Assembly (NCBI GenBank): GCA_035610365.1
Contig: CM069433.1
Coordinates: forward strand, 178,452,882-178,516,881
Source of the DNA: Aquatica leii
Taxonomy: Eukaryota > Arthropoda > Insecta > Coleoptera > Lampyridae
DNA length: 64,000 bases
Direction: 5' to 3'
A program made the translations under genes and the position numbers. A model generated the notes under the pieces. That model saw only the letters and a list, made by a program, of their open reading frames with translations. It made no database searches and was not told the origin of the DNA. This document shows positions 11,161 to 21,527 of this stretch, in pieces. Every line of letters begins with the position of its first letter. The stretch's first letter is position 1.

Positions 11161-14100
11161 TTGGATATGAAGAACGATGTCCTGAAGATCGACAATGAAG
11201 AAATTCCTTTTCATTCGTCAGAGAAGGCAGCCGTGCGAGTCTTGTTGAGTGAAGACGTGATTCTGCCTGCAAGGACGGAAAGTGTGGTGATGGCACGCCT
11301 GGATGGAAATCTCCGGGAAGGCTACATACGCGCGATTGAACCAATGGAAGGCGGCTTAGTTGAAAAGGGACTACTCGTTGCCAGAACCTTAGTACGAGTA
11401 AAGAACACGATGCCAGTAAGGATCTTAAACATCAACTCAGATCCTGTAACGTTGAAAAAGAAGACCGTGGTAGGCCAATGCACGCCAGTATCACAAATTG
11501 TGAGATGCGTGAAGTCGAACGAAGATACGTCGCCGAAAAGGTGTCCACAACATCTATTGGACATTCTTACCACCAAATGCCAAAACCTCAGCCGAGACCA
11601 GCTGGCTAAAGTTAAAGTGTTGATCCAAGAGTACCAAGATGTGTTCGCGCTGGAGAGTGGTTCCAAAGGAAGAACGAACGTGGTGAAACATAAAATTAAT
11701 ACCGGAGACGCTCGGCCGATACGACAACATCCACGCAGACTTCCTTTGGCGAAAAGAGAAGAAGCCGAACAAATAATTACGGATATGGAGAGAGAAGGCG
11801 TGATTGAACCTTCAAGTAGTCCATGGGCATCCCCAATGGTACTCGTGAAGAAGAAGGATGGATCAACGAGGTTTTGCGTAGACTACAGGCAGCTAAACGA
11901 CGTGACCAAAAAGGACAGCTACTCTTTACCAAGAATTGACGATACGCTAGACACCCTGTCAGGATCCCAGTGGTTTTCGACGTTAGATTTAAAGAGTGGA
12001 TACTGGCAGGTAGAATTAGAACCCAAGGATCGTGAAAAAACAGCTTTTACGATCGGAACTGGTTTGTGGCAGTTCACTGTAATGCCCTTCGGCCTGTGTA
12101 ACGCTCCTGCAACGTTCGAGCGTTTGATGGAGACCATCTTGCGCGGATTGTCTTGGAAGACGTGCTTGGTTTACCTGGACGACGTGATCGTGGTTGGAAG
12201 GTCGTTTGAAGAGCACTTGAACAACTTGAAGGAAGTGTTCCAGAGATTACGTGGGGCTAACCTCAAACTGAGCCCAAAGAAGTGCCACGTATTTAAGAAG
12301 GAAGTCCAATACCTTGGCCACGTCGTATCTAGAGATGGAGTAAGGGCTGACCCAGACAAAATCCGAGCAGTGCAAGCCTGGCCAAGACCAATCGACAAAC
12401 ATCAGGTCCGAAGTTTCCTTGGGTTGTGCACTTATTATAGAAGATTTGTCCCCGGATTTGCCAATATTGCCAAACCATTGACAAAACTAACCGAAGAAAA
12501 AGCAGAATTTAGATGGAATGAAGACTGCGAAAATTCTTTTAATCAACTAAAACAGGCCCTAGTCACTTCGCCGATTTTGAGTTATCCAAGAGAAGATGGA
12601 ATGTTTGTTTTGGATACTGACGCAAGCAATATGGCCATAGGCGCGGTCCTTTCGCAAGTTCAAGATGGACAAGAAAAAGTTATCGCGTATTTTAGCAAGG
12701 TTTTGTCCAGGCCAGAAAGGAATTATTGCGTCACTAGGAGGGAGCTGTTAGCAGTCGTTAAGTCCATCGAACATTTCTACAAGTACTTGTATGGACGAAA
12801 ATTTTTACTGAGAACAGACCACGCCGCTTTAAAATGGCTTCTGCAGTTCCGTAACCCAGAAGGACAAGTGGCAAGATGGATCGAGAGACTGCAAGAGTAT
12901 GACTATGACACAGAACACCGTGCCGGAAGCAGTCATCGAAACGCTGATGCCTTGCCCAGAAGACCATGTCCGGCGGACTGCAGCCATTGTTCGCGACTGG
13001 AAGAAAAAGTCGAATGTCTCCGGAGAACTGCTATGGTTGATGATGAGTGGGAACCTGAGCAGTTACGTCGCGAACAAGAAGACGATCCTGAAATAAGACA
13101 ACTCCTCGACTGGAAAGAAAGCGGCCGACGACCAACCTGGGAAGAAGTGAGTGCTTTGGGCAGAAATATCAAAGCGTACTGGGCGCAGTGGGACTCCTTG
13201 ATAGTAGAAGACGGTCTTCTTAAGCGGTCCCTAGAAAGTGCCGAGGGCACGGGAAACAGACTACAGCTGGTAGTGCCGAAGAGCAGGGTGACCGAAGTGT
13301 TGAAGCATCTCCACGATGGGACATCAGGAAGACACTTTGGCATTAAGAAGACGTTGGGTAAAGTGCGAGAACGATTCTACTGGATGAACTGCAAAGAGGA
13401 CGTCATGAAATGGTACCGTAAATGCATAGTCTGCGCTTCAGGAAATGGTCCAGCGAGAAAGCGCAAAGCACCCATGAAACAATACAACGTAGGAAGCCCT
13501 TTGGAAAGAGTAGCGATTGACATCGCAGGGCCGTTCCCAGAATCCGATTCGGGAAATAAATACATCCTGGTGGCGATGGATTATTTTACGAAATGGACGG
13601 AGGCTTACGCCATACCCAATCAGGAAGCAGCTACAATCGCAGACGTATTAGTAAAGGAGTTTTTCTGCCGGTTTGGAGTTCCGTTGGAATTACACTCCGA
13701 TCAAGGCCGCAATTTTGAGTCTGGGCTGTTTCAAGAAGTTTGCCGACTGTTAGGAATTAAAAAGACTAGGACAACGCCTCTCCATCCTCAGTCTGATGGC
13801 ATGGTTGAACGGATGAATCGAACAATGGGCAAGTACTTAGCCAAGGTAGTGTCCGAACACCAAAGGGACTGGGATCAGTACTTGCACCTTTTCTTAATGG
13901 CATACCGATCATCCGTTCACGAAAGCACAGGCCAAACACCATCCTGTGTCATGCTCGGTCGTGAGATAAGATTACCATGCGATCTTCAATTTGGGCGAAG
14001 ACCGGAAGAAGAAGTTGCTGGAGAAGATTACGTCAGCAAGCTGGCCAAGAGGTTAGACGAAGTACATGAAGAGGTCCGTAAAAACACACAAATTGCCAGC

Positions 14101-15069
14101 GACAGGATGAAAACAAGATATGACGTCAAGGCGCAAAATGGTGGGTTTCAACCTGGCGATATGGTCTGGTTGTATAACCCTCAAAGGAGACGTGGTTTGT
14201 CGCCGAAGCTGCAAAGGCAATGGGAGGGCCCCTATGAAGTCGTGCAGCGTATTAACGACGTTATATACCGCATCCGAAAACCGCCCAGAGGCAAGCCAAA
14301 AGTGGTCCACGTCGATCGTCTAGCCCCGTTTGCTGGCGATAACCACAATCCGCAAGTTCAGGTCCGAACCAGAGTGATAAGTAGCAGAACCAGGAATCCA
14401 ATCGAAGAAATGGAGTTCGAAAAGTTTATGAACTTATACGGAGGTTCTGGAAAAGCTAGGTTCGGAGTTACCACCGAGGAACAACAAGACCTGTTCCAGA
14501 CACAAAAAGATTACGCCATCGCACATTGCGTGAGCGAGGACCTTGACATGTCCAAAGGGGTTGCAGTCGTGTTTAAAAAGAAGTTTGGGCAGCTAGATGA
14601 ATTAGGAAGACAGCAACCGACAGTCGGAAAGGTTTTAGGACTACGTGGTGACGGACGCTTCGTTTTCTATCTGGTCACCAAGAAATACTCACGTGTCAAG
14701 CCGTTATACAAAGATCTATGGCGAACATTATGGAGTCTCAAGAGACAAATGGAGTTCCATCATGTTAAGAAATTGGCAGTACCCAAGCTTGGTTGTGGCT
14801 TCGATCGACTGAATTGGAGGACAGTTCGAAACATGTTGGAGGTCGTCTTCAGAGGAACAGGCATTCAAGTGTTGGTCTGTAGTTACCAACCGAGGAGAGT
14901 ATTGGGTCGGGAAAAGTCCATTGACTGTTACTTTTATGGTCAAGGAAGTTGCCGGAATGGAGGAAGCTGCCGCTATCGCCACGATCCCTTTTACCGGTGT
15001 CGCATCCAGTCTCCTGTTCTGGGACAGAACATTCCTAAGAAGGGGGCAGTGAAACGTCCGACAAAATAA
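11161..15069 (+). CDS. Gypsy copy A Pol: RT, RNase H, integrase, macro domain, CCCH finger
   Basis: A 1302-codon open frame with no internal stop. RT lies at about residues 180-400 (FCVDYRQLND near 239, catalytic YLDD near 338). RNase H follows (LDTDASN near 485), then the integrase HHCC motif (about 716-760), a DD35E core (DIAGPF near 785, HSDQGRNFE near 845, VERMNRTM near 883) and a GPY/F module (WEGPYEVV, about 1020). The frame then continues in an unusual way. Residues about 1112-1245 resemble the macro domain of TARG1/OARD1 (AHCVSEDLDMSKGVAVVFKK). The TARG1 catalytic Lys corresponds to K1174 and the Asp to D1215. A CCCH finger follows, with ligands C1256, C1264, C1270 and H1274. The frame ends inside the 3' LTR. 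The first ATG is only where this frame opens; copy B shows Pol is normally fused to Gag. Confidence 0.92.
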   Translation: MDMKNDVLKIDNEEIPFHSSEKAAVRVLLSEDVILPARTESVVMARLDGNLREGYIRAIEPMEGGLVEKGLLVARTLVRVKNTMPVRILNINSDPVTLKKKTVVGQCTPVSQIVRCVKSNEDTSPKRCPQHLLDILTTKCQNLSRDQLAKVKVLIQEYQDVFALESGSKGRTNVVKHKINTGDARPIRQHPRRLPLAKREEAEQIITDMEREGVIEPSSSPWASPMVLVKKKDGSTRFCVDYRQLNDVTKKDSYSLPRIDDTLDTLSGSQWFSTLDLKSGYWQVELEPKDREKTAFTIGTGLWQFTVMPFGLCNAPATFERLMETILRGLSWKTCLVYLDDVIVVGRSFEEHLNNLKEVFQRLRGANLKLSPKKCHVFKKEVQYLGHVVSRDGVRADPDKIRAVQAWPRPIDKHQVRSFLGLCTYYRRFVPGFANIAKPLTKLTEEKAEFRWNEDCENSFNQLKQALVTSPILSYPREDGMFVLDTDASNMAIGAVLSQVQDGQEKVIAYFSKVLSRPERNYCVTRRELLAVVKSIEHFYKYLYGRKFLLRTDHAALKWLLQFRNPEGQVARWIERLQEYDYDTEHRAGSSHRNADALPRRPCPADCSHCSRLEEKVECLRRTAMVDDEWEPEQLRREQEDDPEIRQLLDWKESGRRPTWEEVSALGRNIKAYWAQWDSLIVEDGLLKRSLESAEGTGNRLQLVVPKSRVTEVLKHLHDGTSGRHFGIKKTLGKVRERFYWMNCKEDVMKWYRKCIVCASGNGPARKRKAPMKQYNVGSPLERVAIDIAGPFPESDSGNKYILVAMDYFTKWTEAYAIPNQEAATIADVLVKEFFCRFGVPLELHSDQGRNFESGLFQEVCRLLGIKKTRTTPLHPQSDGMVERMNRTMGKYLAKVVSEHQRDWDQYLHLFLMAYRSSVHESTGQTPSCVMLGREIRLPCDLQFGRRPEEEVAGEDYVSKLAKRLDEVHEEVRKNTQIASDRMKTRYDVKAQNGGFQPGDMVWLYNPQRRRGLSPKLQRQWEGPYEVVQRINDVIYRIRKPPRGKPKVVHVDRLAPFAGDNHNPQVQVRTRVISSRTRNPIEEMEFEKFMNLYGGSGKARFGVTTEEQQDLFQTQKDYAIAHCVSEDLDMSKGVAVVFKKKFGQLDELGRQQPTVGKVLGLRGDGRFVFYLVTKKYSRVKPLYKDLWRTLWSLKRQMEFHHVKKLAVPKLGCGFDRLNWRTVRNMLEVVFRGTGIQVLVCSYQPRRVLGREKSIDCYFYGQGSCRNGGSCRYRHDPFYRCRIQSPVLGQNIPKKGAVKRPTK
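15037..15049 (+). other. Polypurine tract of Gypsy copy A
   Basis: AAGAAGGGGGCAG lies immediately before the 3' LTR and is the expected plus-strand primer. It overlaps the end of the pol frame. Confidence 0.75.
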
Positions 15070-15527
15070 CTTGCAAATGCAAGAGCCTTCTAGAAGCTGT
15101 TATCTAGTTTCTAGAAGATATAGCAAAAAGTAAGGAACGCTCGAGAAGGATTCGCCGATGTCTATAAATACGTAAGAAAGAAATCGTAGGTCAGTTATTG
15201 CTGGAATGTGAATGCATGCAGTATTAAGAAGATTACTCAAGTGAAGATAAATCAGTGATTAGCACGTGCGAGAGTTTTAAATAAATAACAGTGCACACCG
15301 AATCGAGTGAACGTGACTTACAGTGTGAAATCCGAGGACGTTATCTTATCTCGTGTTAGTTATCGTGTTATACAACGGTTATACATAAATTCGTGTAAGT
15401 GTTTTCATTAAATATTATTAGATTTGATTAAGTTCGGTTAATTTAAAAGTGTACATATTTCTAGATTAAGTAAACGTATTTTTAGTCGTTTTAAATAAAT
15501 TAGTTTTTAATAAATAAATACGTAACA
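15050..15527 (+). repeat. 3' LTR of Gypsy copy A
   Basis: 478 bases, same ends as the 5' LTR (TGAAACG...GTAACA). It differs by roughly eight substitutions and one indel, for example near 15063-15068 and 15253-15257. It is followed by the ATAC duplication. Confidence 0.95.
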
Positions 15528-15531
15528 ATAC

Positions 15532-15854
15532 CATAATATTTTGTACCTTTTAGATATTTCATAATCCTAATGACTGCATTCCAATGAGCTGCTTTAGGAT
15601 TGTTTTAATATCGGCTTACGATGTTAACGGCATACATTATGTCCGGCCGTGTTGTTATGGCTTCAAACATCAATGAACCGACAGCTTCGCGATAAGGCAC
15701 GTTGAAATTGACGTCACCTTCCATTGTTGATGACAACAAAACATTTGAGTCAGCTGGAGTTCTTGAAATCTTTGCGTCGGTCATTTTAAATTGATTTAAC
15801 ATTTGATCAATGTAATTCTTCACATGGATGAACATTGATCCATCATCAAGCCTT
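15532..15854 (-). pseudogene. Copia RT/RNase H linker piece
   Basis: Minus-strand frame with GSMFIHVKNYIDQMLNQFKM, then PYREAVGSLMF and TRPDIMYAVN, the connection between RT and RNase H in copia elements. It continues to RYLKGTKYYGI at the edge of Gypsy copy A. Its right edge is the 9-bp target duplication of the foldback element. A frameshift or stop is present near 15603. Confidence 0.88.
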
Positions 15855-16379
15855 ATGTCCATTAACTTGGACCCCCCACAAACAGAAAAAAGAATCAGAC
15901 TTCTTGAAAAAATTAGTGCTAATTTGTTACCGTATTCAAAATTTTGTTGCTCAAGAAGAACAGTTGAAAATTAGAAATGAAGTGGGTAGAGCTAGCTTAA
16001 CGTAAAGCTGGACACCCCTTCCTCAAAATCTTATTGCGCACAAAAAAGCAAACTAATATGTCAGGTGGAAATTTGTTGCTGTAAAATAGCATTACCTAAT
16101 TTGCGAAATTCGCAAAAAAAGTTACGTGTTCGTTTACATATGAAAATGCTGTAAAAGACTAACACCATATATGATTTAAGCTTCATTAAAAAAAGGTAAC
16201 AATACAAAATTAGTTATTAAAACATCAAAAATTTTAACAAAATCTAAATAAAAACTATTAGACATACTCTCTACCCGCTTCTTTAAAATAACCACAATGT
16301 GTCGCCGTCCTGGCGCAAGTTAGCCTCATTACCTTTAATTATATTTGCATTTACATCTTGCTCAAATAATTATTACGTA

Positions 16380-17300
16380 AAATTCTTCTTTGCACTAAAA
16401 TTAACAATAGTTTATGCGTAATCGAATTTGTTGCTAACTATAAACAATAAACGACAGAGAATCGATGTGCTCTCTACGGGACTTTTTGTTGTTTTAATTT
16501 GCATAAACAATTTCTTACTTAAATTGTTGCAACGTAAAATTGTTCTTTGCACTATGAGCGACAGTAATTTATACATAATCGAATTTGTTGCTAACTATAA
16601 ACAATAAAAAACGACGTAGAATCGATGTGCTCTTACGCGGTACATTGTAAATTGTTCTTTGTTTATAATTAGCAACAAATTCGATTATGTATAAATTACT
16701 GTTGATTATAGTGCTAAGAACAATTTTACGTTGTAACAATTTAAGTAACAAATTGTTTAGGCAGATTAAAACTTGAAAAGTCCCGCGCCAGAGCACGTCG
16801 ATTCTACGTCGTTTTTTATTGTTTATAATTAGCAACAAATTCGATTATGTATAAATTACTGTTGATTATAGTGCAAAGAACTATTTTACGTTGTAACAAT
16901 TTAAGCAACAAATTGTTTAGGCAAAATAAAACTTGAAATGTACCGCGTAAGAGCACTTCGATTCTATGTCGTTTTTTATTGTTTATAATTAGCAACAAAT
17001 TCGATTATGTATAAATTACTGTTGATTATAGTGCAAAGAACAATTTTACGTTGCAACAATTTAAGTAACAAATTGTTTAGGCAGATTAAAACATGAAAAG
17101 TCCCGCGCCAGAGCACATCGATTCTACGTCGTTTTTTATTGTTTATAATTAGCAACAAATTCGATTATGTATAAATTACTGTCGATTATAGTGCAAAGAA
17201 CAATTTTACGTTGCAACAATTTAAGTAACAAATTGTTTATGCAAATTAAAACAACAAAAAGTCCCGTAGAGAGCACATAGATTCTCTGTCGTTTTTTGTT
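16380..17300. repeat. 160-bp tandem repeats inside the foldback arms
   Basis: The right arm has about four direct copies of a 160-base unit (starts near 16660, 16811, 16971, 17131), each with TTTATAATTAGCAACAAATT and a GTCGTTTTTTATTGTTTATA boundary. The left arm has about one and a half copies in the opposite orientation (16380-16655). The inversion centre is near 16655. Short reading frames here are by-products of the repeat. Confidence 0.85.
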
Positions 17301-17305
17301 TATAG

Positions 17306-17775
17306 TGAAACGTTCAAGAAATTACTTGCAAACGCAAGAACCTTCTAGAAGGCTGTTATCTATTTTCTAGAAGTTATAGCGAAAAGTGAAGAACGATCGA
17401 GAAGGATTTCCGTATGTCTTTATATAGCGACGAGACAGATCGTAGGTCAGTTATTGCTGGAATGTGAATGCATGCAGTATTAAGAAGATTAATCAGGTGA
17501 AGATAAATAAGTGATTAGCACGCGCGACGTTTTAAATAACAGTGTACACCGAGTCGAGTGAACGTGACTTATAGTGTAAACAAATCCGAGGACGTTATCT
17601 TATCTTATCTTAAGTGTTATACAACGGTTATACATAAATTATAGTGTAAGTGTTTTTATTATTAGATTTAATTAGTTCGGTTAATTTAAAAGTATACATA
17701 TTTCTATAATAAGTAAACGTAGTTTTAGTCGTTATAAATAAATTAGTTTTTTTTAAATAAATAAAATACGTAACA
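17306..17775 (+). repeat. Solo LTR of the macro-domain Gypsy family
   Basis: 470 bases from TGAAACGTTCAAG to ACGTAACA, flanked by ATAG on both sides (17302-17305, 17776-17779). It interrupts one repeat unit of the foldback element, so it is the youngest layer of the nest. No internal element sequence accompanies it, which indicates LTR-LTR recombination after insertion. Confidence 0.92.
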
Positions 17776-18382
17776 ATAGTTAGCAACAAATTCGATTACG
17801 CATAAACTATTGTTAATTTCAGTGCAAAGAAGAATTTTACGTAATAATTATTTGAGCAAGATGTAAATGCAAATATAATTAAAGGTAATGAGGCTAAATT
17901 GCGCCAGGACGGCGAACGCATGGTGGTTATTTTAAAGAAGCGGGTAGAGAGTATGTCTAATAGTTTTTATTTAGATTTTGTTAAAATTTTTGATGTTTTA
18001 ATAACTAATTTTGTATTGTTATCTTTTTTTAATGAAGCTTAAATCATGTATGGTGTTAGTCTTTTACGGCATTTTCATATGTAAACGAATACGTAACTTT
18101 TTTGCGAATTTCGCAAATTAGGTAATGCTATTTTAGAGCAACAAATTAGCAACAAATTTCTACCTGACATTAGTTTGCTTTTTTGTGTGCAATAAGTTTT
18201 TTTGAGGAAGGGGGGTCCAGCTTTACGTTAAGCTAGCCCCACCCACTTCATTTCTAATTTTCTACTGTTCTTGAGCAACATAATTTTGAATACGGTAACA
18301 AATTAGCACATAATTAGCACTAATTTTTTCAAGAAGTCTGATTCGTTTTTCTGTTGGTGGGGGGGTCTAAGTTAATGGACGT

Positions 18383-19377
18383 TCAAGCCTTTCTATTTGT
18401 AATCCGACAAAGTAATTCGGATTACTCAAAGTTATTTCAAATTTTGTTTGTAATTCGTTCACGATTCTATTAAGTAATTGTTTATCTTTTCCCAGAATGA
18501 GTCCGTCGTCTACATAAATCACAATTAATGTTAATTGCTGAAGAACATCTATTACGTAAACACATTTATCTGCTTCACATTGTTTAAATCCATATGTCTT
18601 TAAAAAGTCACCAAACTTTTTATTCCAGCAACGTGGAGACTGTTTTAAACCATACAGGGAGTTGTTGAGTTTACACACTAATTTTGAATCGTTTACTATT
18701 CCAGGTGGTGGTTTCATATAAATTTCTTCGTCTAATTCTCCGTATAGAAACGCCGTTTTTATGTCAAATTGAATTATTTGGAAATTTTCTTGTACAGCGA
18801 TAGTAAGTATAAGTCTTATCGTTTCATAACGTGTAGTCGGTGCGAATGTCTCCGTATAGTCGATTCCTTCTATCTGTGCAAATCCACGCGCACACAATCT
18901 TGCTTTATATTTACTGATCTGACAATCACTTGACCTTTTTATTTTGAAAATCCATTTTCCGTGAATTGTTCTTTTCTCATCCGGTAACGGCACTAGTTTC
19001 CAAGTATCATTTTTATTTAAAGCGGTTATCTCTTCATCAATTGCTGCTATCCATTTTTCAGCTTTATCTGAAGTGATTGCGTCTTCGTATGTTTCGGGAA
19101 TTCCTATTTCTACCATATTTACTTCAGGTTCTATGTATCTCATTGGTGGATGTATACTATTCCGATTTCGTAACTGATATGTGTGGTTATTCAAAATAGC
19201 ATTTTCTACATTACCATTTTGATTATCATGTTCAACGTTTTTATCCTGAATTTCTTCTGTTGCGTCTTCGTTGATTGGAATCAATACAGCGTTCGTTCTT
19301 GGGAGTACGACTTCCTTATTTTCATTGAACGTCACGTTTCGCGATGTTTTTAATTTTTTTGTGATTGGATCAAACAA
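18383..19377 (-). pseudogene. Copia reverse transcriptase
   Basis: Frame with the copia RT signatures WKLVPLPDEKRTIHGKWIFK, KARLCARGFAQIEGIDYTET, QFDIKTAFLYGELDEEIYM, LYGLKQSPRCWN and the catalytic IYVDDGLI. It joins the integrase frame to the right through a single in-frame TGA at 19378-19380 and is cut at its 3' side by the foldback insertion. Confidence 0.93.
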
Positions 19378-21003
19378 TCAGTAGTTTGTTGAATCATTTT
19401 GATATCCTACCAATATTAATTTCTTGCTTTTCGGTTCAAGTTTTCTTCTTAAATTATCCGGTATATGCATGAAGGCTTCACTTCCAAACACTTTAACATG
19501 TTTCAGCACTGGTTTTCTGTGGTACCATTTTTCAAACGGGGTCAAATTTGCGCTAGTTGAGTTTGGCGTTCTATTTAGAATGTACACTGCCGTGTTGATG
19601 GCTTCCGCCCATAAATACAATGGTAGATCTTTAGTGTATAGCATTGACCGGGCACTTTCAACTATGGTACGATTTTCTCGTTCTGCTTTCCCGTTTTGTT
19701 CAGGCGTATACGGTGCACAGGTTTCGAGTTGTATTCCTTTCTGTATTAGGAATTGTTTGAATTCCTGGTTCGTGTATTCAGTGCCATTGTCAACACGTAG
19801 AGATTTTATGTTGTAACCGAATTTATTGTTGCAAAACTGTACGTAACGTTTACAACAATCTAAAGCATCCGATTTATTTCGAATAAAATAAACTACTCTA
19901 AATCCAGTACAATCGTCCTTGAAAAGGATATAATAACGACATCCACTCACGGATGGTGTTTGCATAGGTCCGCACAAATCACTGTGTATTAATTCGCCAG
20001 GTTGCAAATTCCTTGACTTATTACTTCTGTTAAATGCTAACTTATGCTGTTTACCGTATTGACAACCTTCACACACAAAATCTTGTTTATCACTTACGTT
20101 TATTCCTTGTATTACACCTACTTTCGCCATTTCACAAATTGTTTTTATATTAACATGTCCGAGACGCTCATGCCACGTTTTCACGCTATCACTTTCTGCG
20201 GAATTAACTTCCTTATTAATTTTTGTACGACACAAAAGTTTATAGAGGTTATTTGATTCGCGAACTGCGCACGCTTTCAGTAAGTCATTTTCATAAATGT
20301 ATGCTTTATCCTTTTCTTTTACTACTCTCATTCCTTTTTGTGTCACTGTACCTTCGGAAAATAAATTTTTTCGAAGACCGGGTACGTACCAAACTTCGGA
20401 GATAACACTTTTAACCCACTCTTTATTTATAAAACACTGGATTTTAATATCTCCTGTTCCTTTTACAGGTAATGCCTCGTCATTGCCTAATTTGACAGAC
20501 CATTCTTCAACTTCTTTAAAGTTAACAAATAACTCTTTATTTGGAGACATATGATGAGATGCACCGCTATCGAGGACCCATTCACTTTGTGTTGTCCTAT
20601 CGCTGACGTCGTCTTCATTTTCAATGTTAAATGCCGAGTAATCACAATTCGAAGTTGTATGCATAGATTCCGTTTGAGCATTTCTTCGTGGAGCACGACA
20701 GTTTCTTGAAATATGACCTTTCTTGCGACAGTTATAACATGTCATCAAAAACTTTTTCTTCGGTTTATTAGGTTTCGAACTTGAAGATGCCACAAATGCA
20801 TTATCTGCTTCTTCAGATGTACCTAAATTCATTTCTTCATCAATTAGGCGGCTGGTGAGGTTACTAATTGTTTGTTTATTTTCATCGATTGAAAGCCACG
20901 TTTGTCTAAAGTTACCAAATTTTGCTGGTAAAGTACTTAAAATTCTTGTGGTCACAGCAATATCACTTATCTTTTCGCCAGTTTCTCTGATTTGACGTGC
21001 CAA
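19378..21003 (-). pseudogene. Copia gag C-terminus, protease and integrase
   Basis: 541 codons with a CCHC knuckle (CYNCRKKGHISRNC, about residues 88-101), a protease (WVLDSGASHHMS, near 143) and an integrase (HERLGHVN zinc-binding start; HSDLCGPMQ, FKDDCTGFRVVYF, SLRVDNGTEYTN and QNGKAERENRTI core residues). It ends at a nonsense codon within the linker before RT and is otherwise uninterrupted. Confidence 0.93.
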
Positions 21004-21413
21004 ATTTTTTACCTTCGTGATGTGTTGAACCAGTGTTGAACAACTGAATCATTTAGCGCCATCTTGTATTTATAGAACTGCTCATGCGCCATCATTTTGC
21101 TTGCTTCGGATTTCATCAAATAAATGGCGTCTAATTTATTTATTGCTTCCTGCGAAGTTTCGCAATTTTCAATAAGCGTAATTTAGGAATAATCCATCGA
21201 TGCAGTTATAATGCACATAGCTAATGCATCTTTCTTGTCCCATGAAATTACTTCTTCCGGTTTAGTGGCGTCTGTTGGCCTTGGTGTGTCACCCGTTGTA
21301 ACTTCGTAAATTCTCTTAGCCCAAAGAGCTTGCTTTATTTGGAATTTCCATTGATGATAATTCTTACCATCGAACTTACTCATTACTGCCACATTAACAC
21401 TTTCTGCCAGCAT
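21004..21413 (-). pseudogene. Copia gag N-terminus (broken)
   Basis: The frame from ATG 21413 (MLAESVNVAVMSKFDGKNYHQW, typical of copia Gag) has TAA after MDYS near 21181. The protein then continues in the same register (TLIENCETSQEAINKLDAIY) to about 21010, where a frameshift separates it from the next segment. Particle protein; not functional as it stands. Confidence 0.85.
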
Positions 21414-21512
21414 TTTCTTAACGGCACTTCACACTTTTTAATAACGGATAACAAAAAATGTCTGCCTGATAATAAAACACGAATCTATGTTTGCGCGTTA
21501 AGCCAAACGTAT

Positions 21513-21527
21513 CCTGGGCCCATTACC
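21513..21527 (-). other. Copia primer-binding site (initiator tRNA-Met type)
   Basis: Next to the 5' LTR the minus strand reads GGTAATGGGCCCAGG. Drosophila copia uses GGTTATGGGCCCAG, complementary to the anticodon-stem region of initiator tRNA-Met. The match is one transposition away from that sequence. Confidence 0.7.

Larger units (their letters stand above)
8871..15527 (+). mobile_element. Gypsy element copy A, full length, with macro-domain Pol
   Basis: A 6657-base LTR retrotransposon with LTRs at 8871-9347 and 15050-15527, a primer-binding-like site at 9349, and a polypurine tract at 15037-15049. It is flanked by the 4-bp duplication ATAC (8867-8870 and 15528-15531). Order inside: gag (frameshifted), protease, RT, RNase H, integrase with GPY/F module, macro domain, CCCH finger. 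There is no env. About eight or nine differences between its LTRs make it older than copy B. It sits inside the copia RNase H region in a glycine-isoleucine codon pair. Confidence 0.95.
15855..18382. mobile_element. Non-autonomous DNA element with long inverted repeats (foldback/Mutator-like)
   Basis: Inverted ends (ATGTCCATTAACTTGGACCC at left; the same with ACGTCC and TAGACCC, inverted, at right) extend for more than 600 bases, and TCAAGCCTT (9 bp) is duplicated at 15846-15854 and 18383-18391. Taking the element and one duplicate out restores the copia frame (..IER L DDG..). A 9-bp duplication with long inverted repeats fits Mutator-like elements; the internal tandem repeats in the arms also recall Foldback elements. 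No transposase is present. Confidence 0.88.

Noticed and set aside
10991..11344. Minus-strand frames of 60-140 codons overlapping Gypsy pol (also around 12933, 55657, 56777)
   Set aside because: They recur at the same offset in copies A and B only because the plus-strand pol sequence is conserved; no recognisable product.
16569..17158. Three similar 60-90 codon frames on the minus strand
   Set aside because: They are the 160-base tandem repeat translated in one frame; no known domain and no start context.
16660..17300. CRISPR-like regular spacing
   Set aside because: The whole 160-base unit repeats without unique spacers; it is a tandem repeat within a DNA transposon of a eukaryotic genome.
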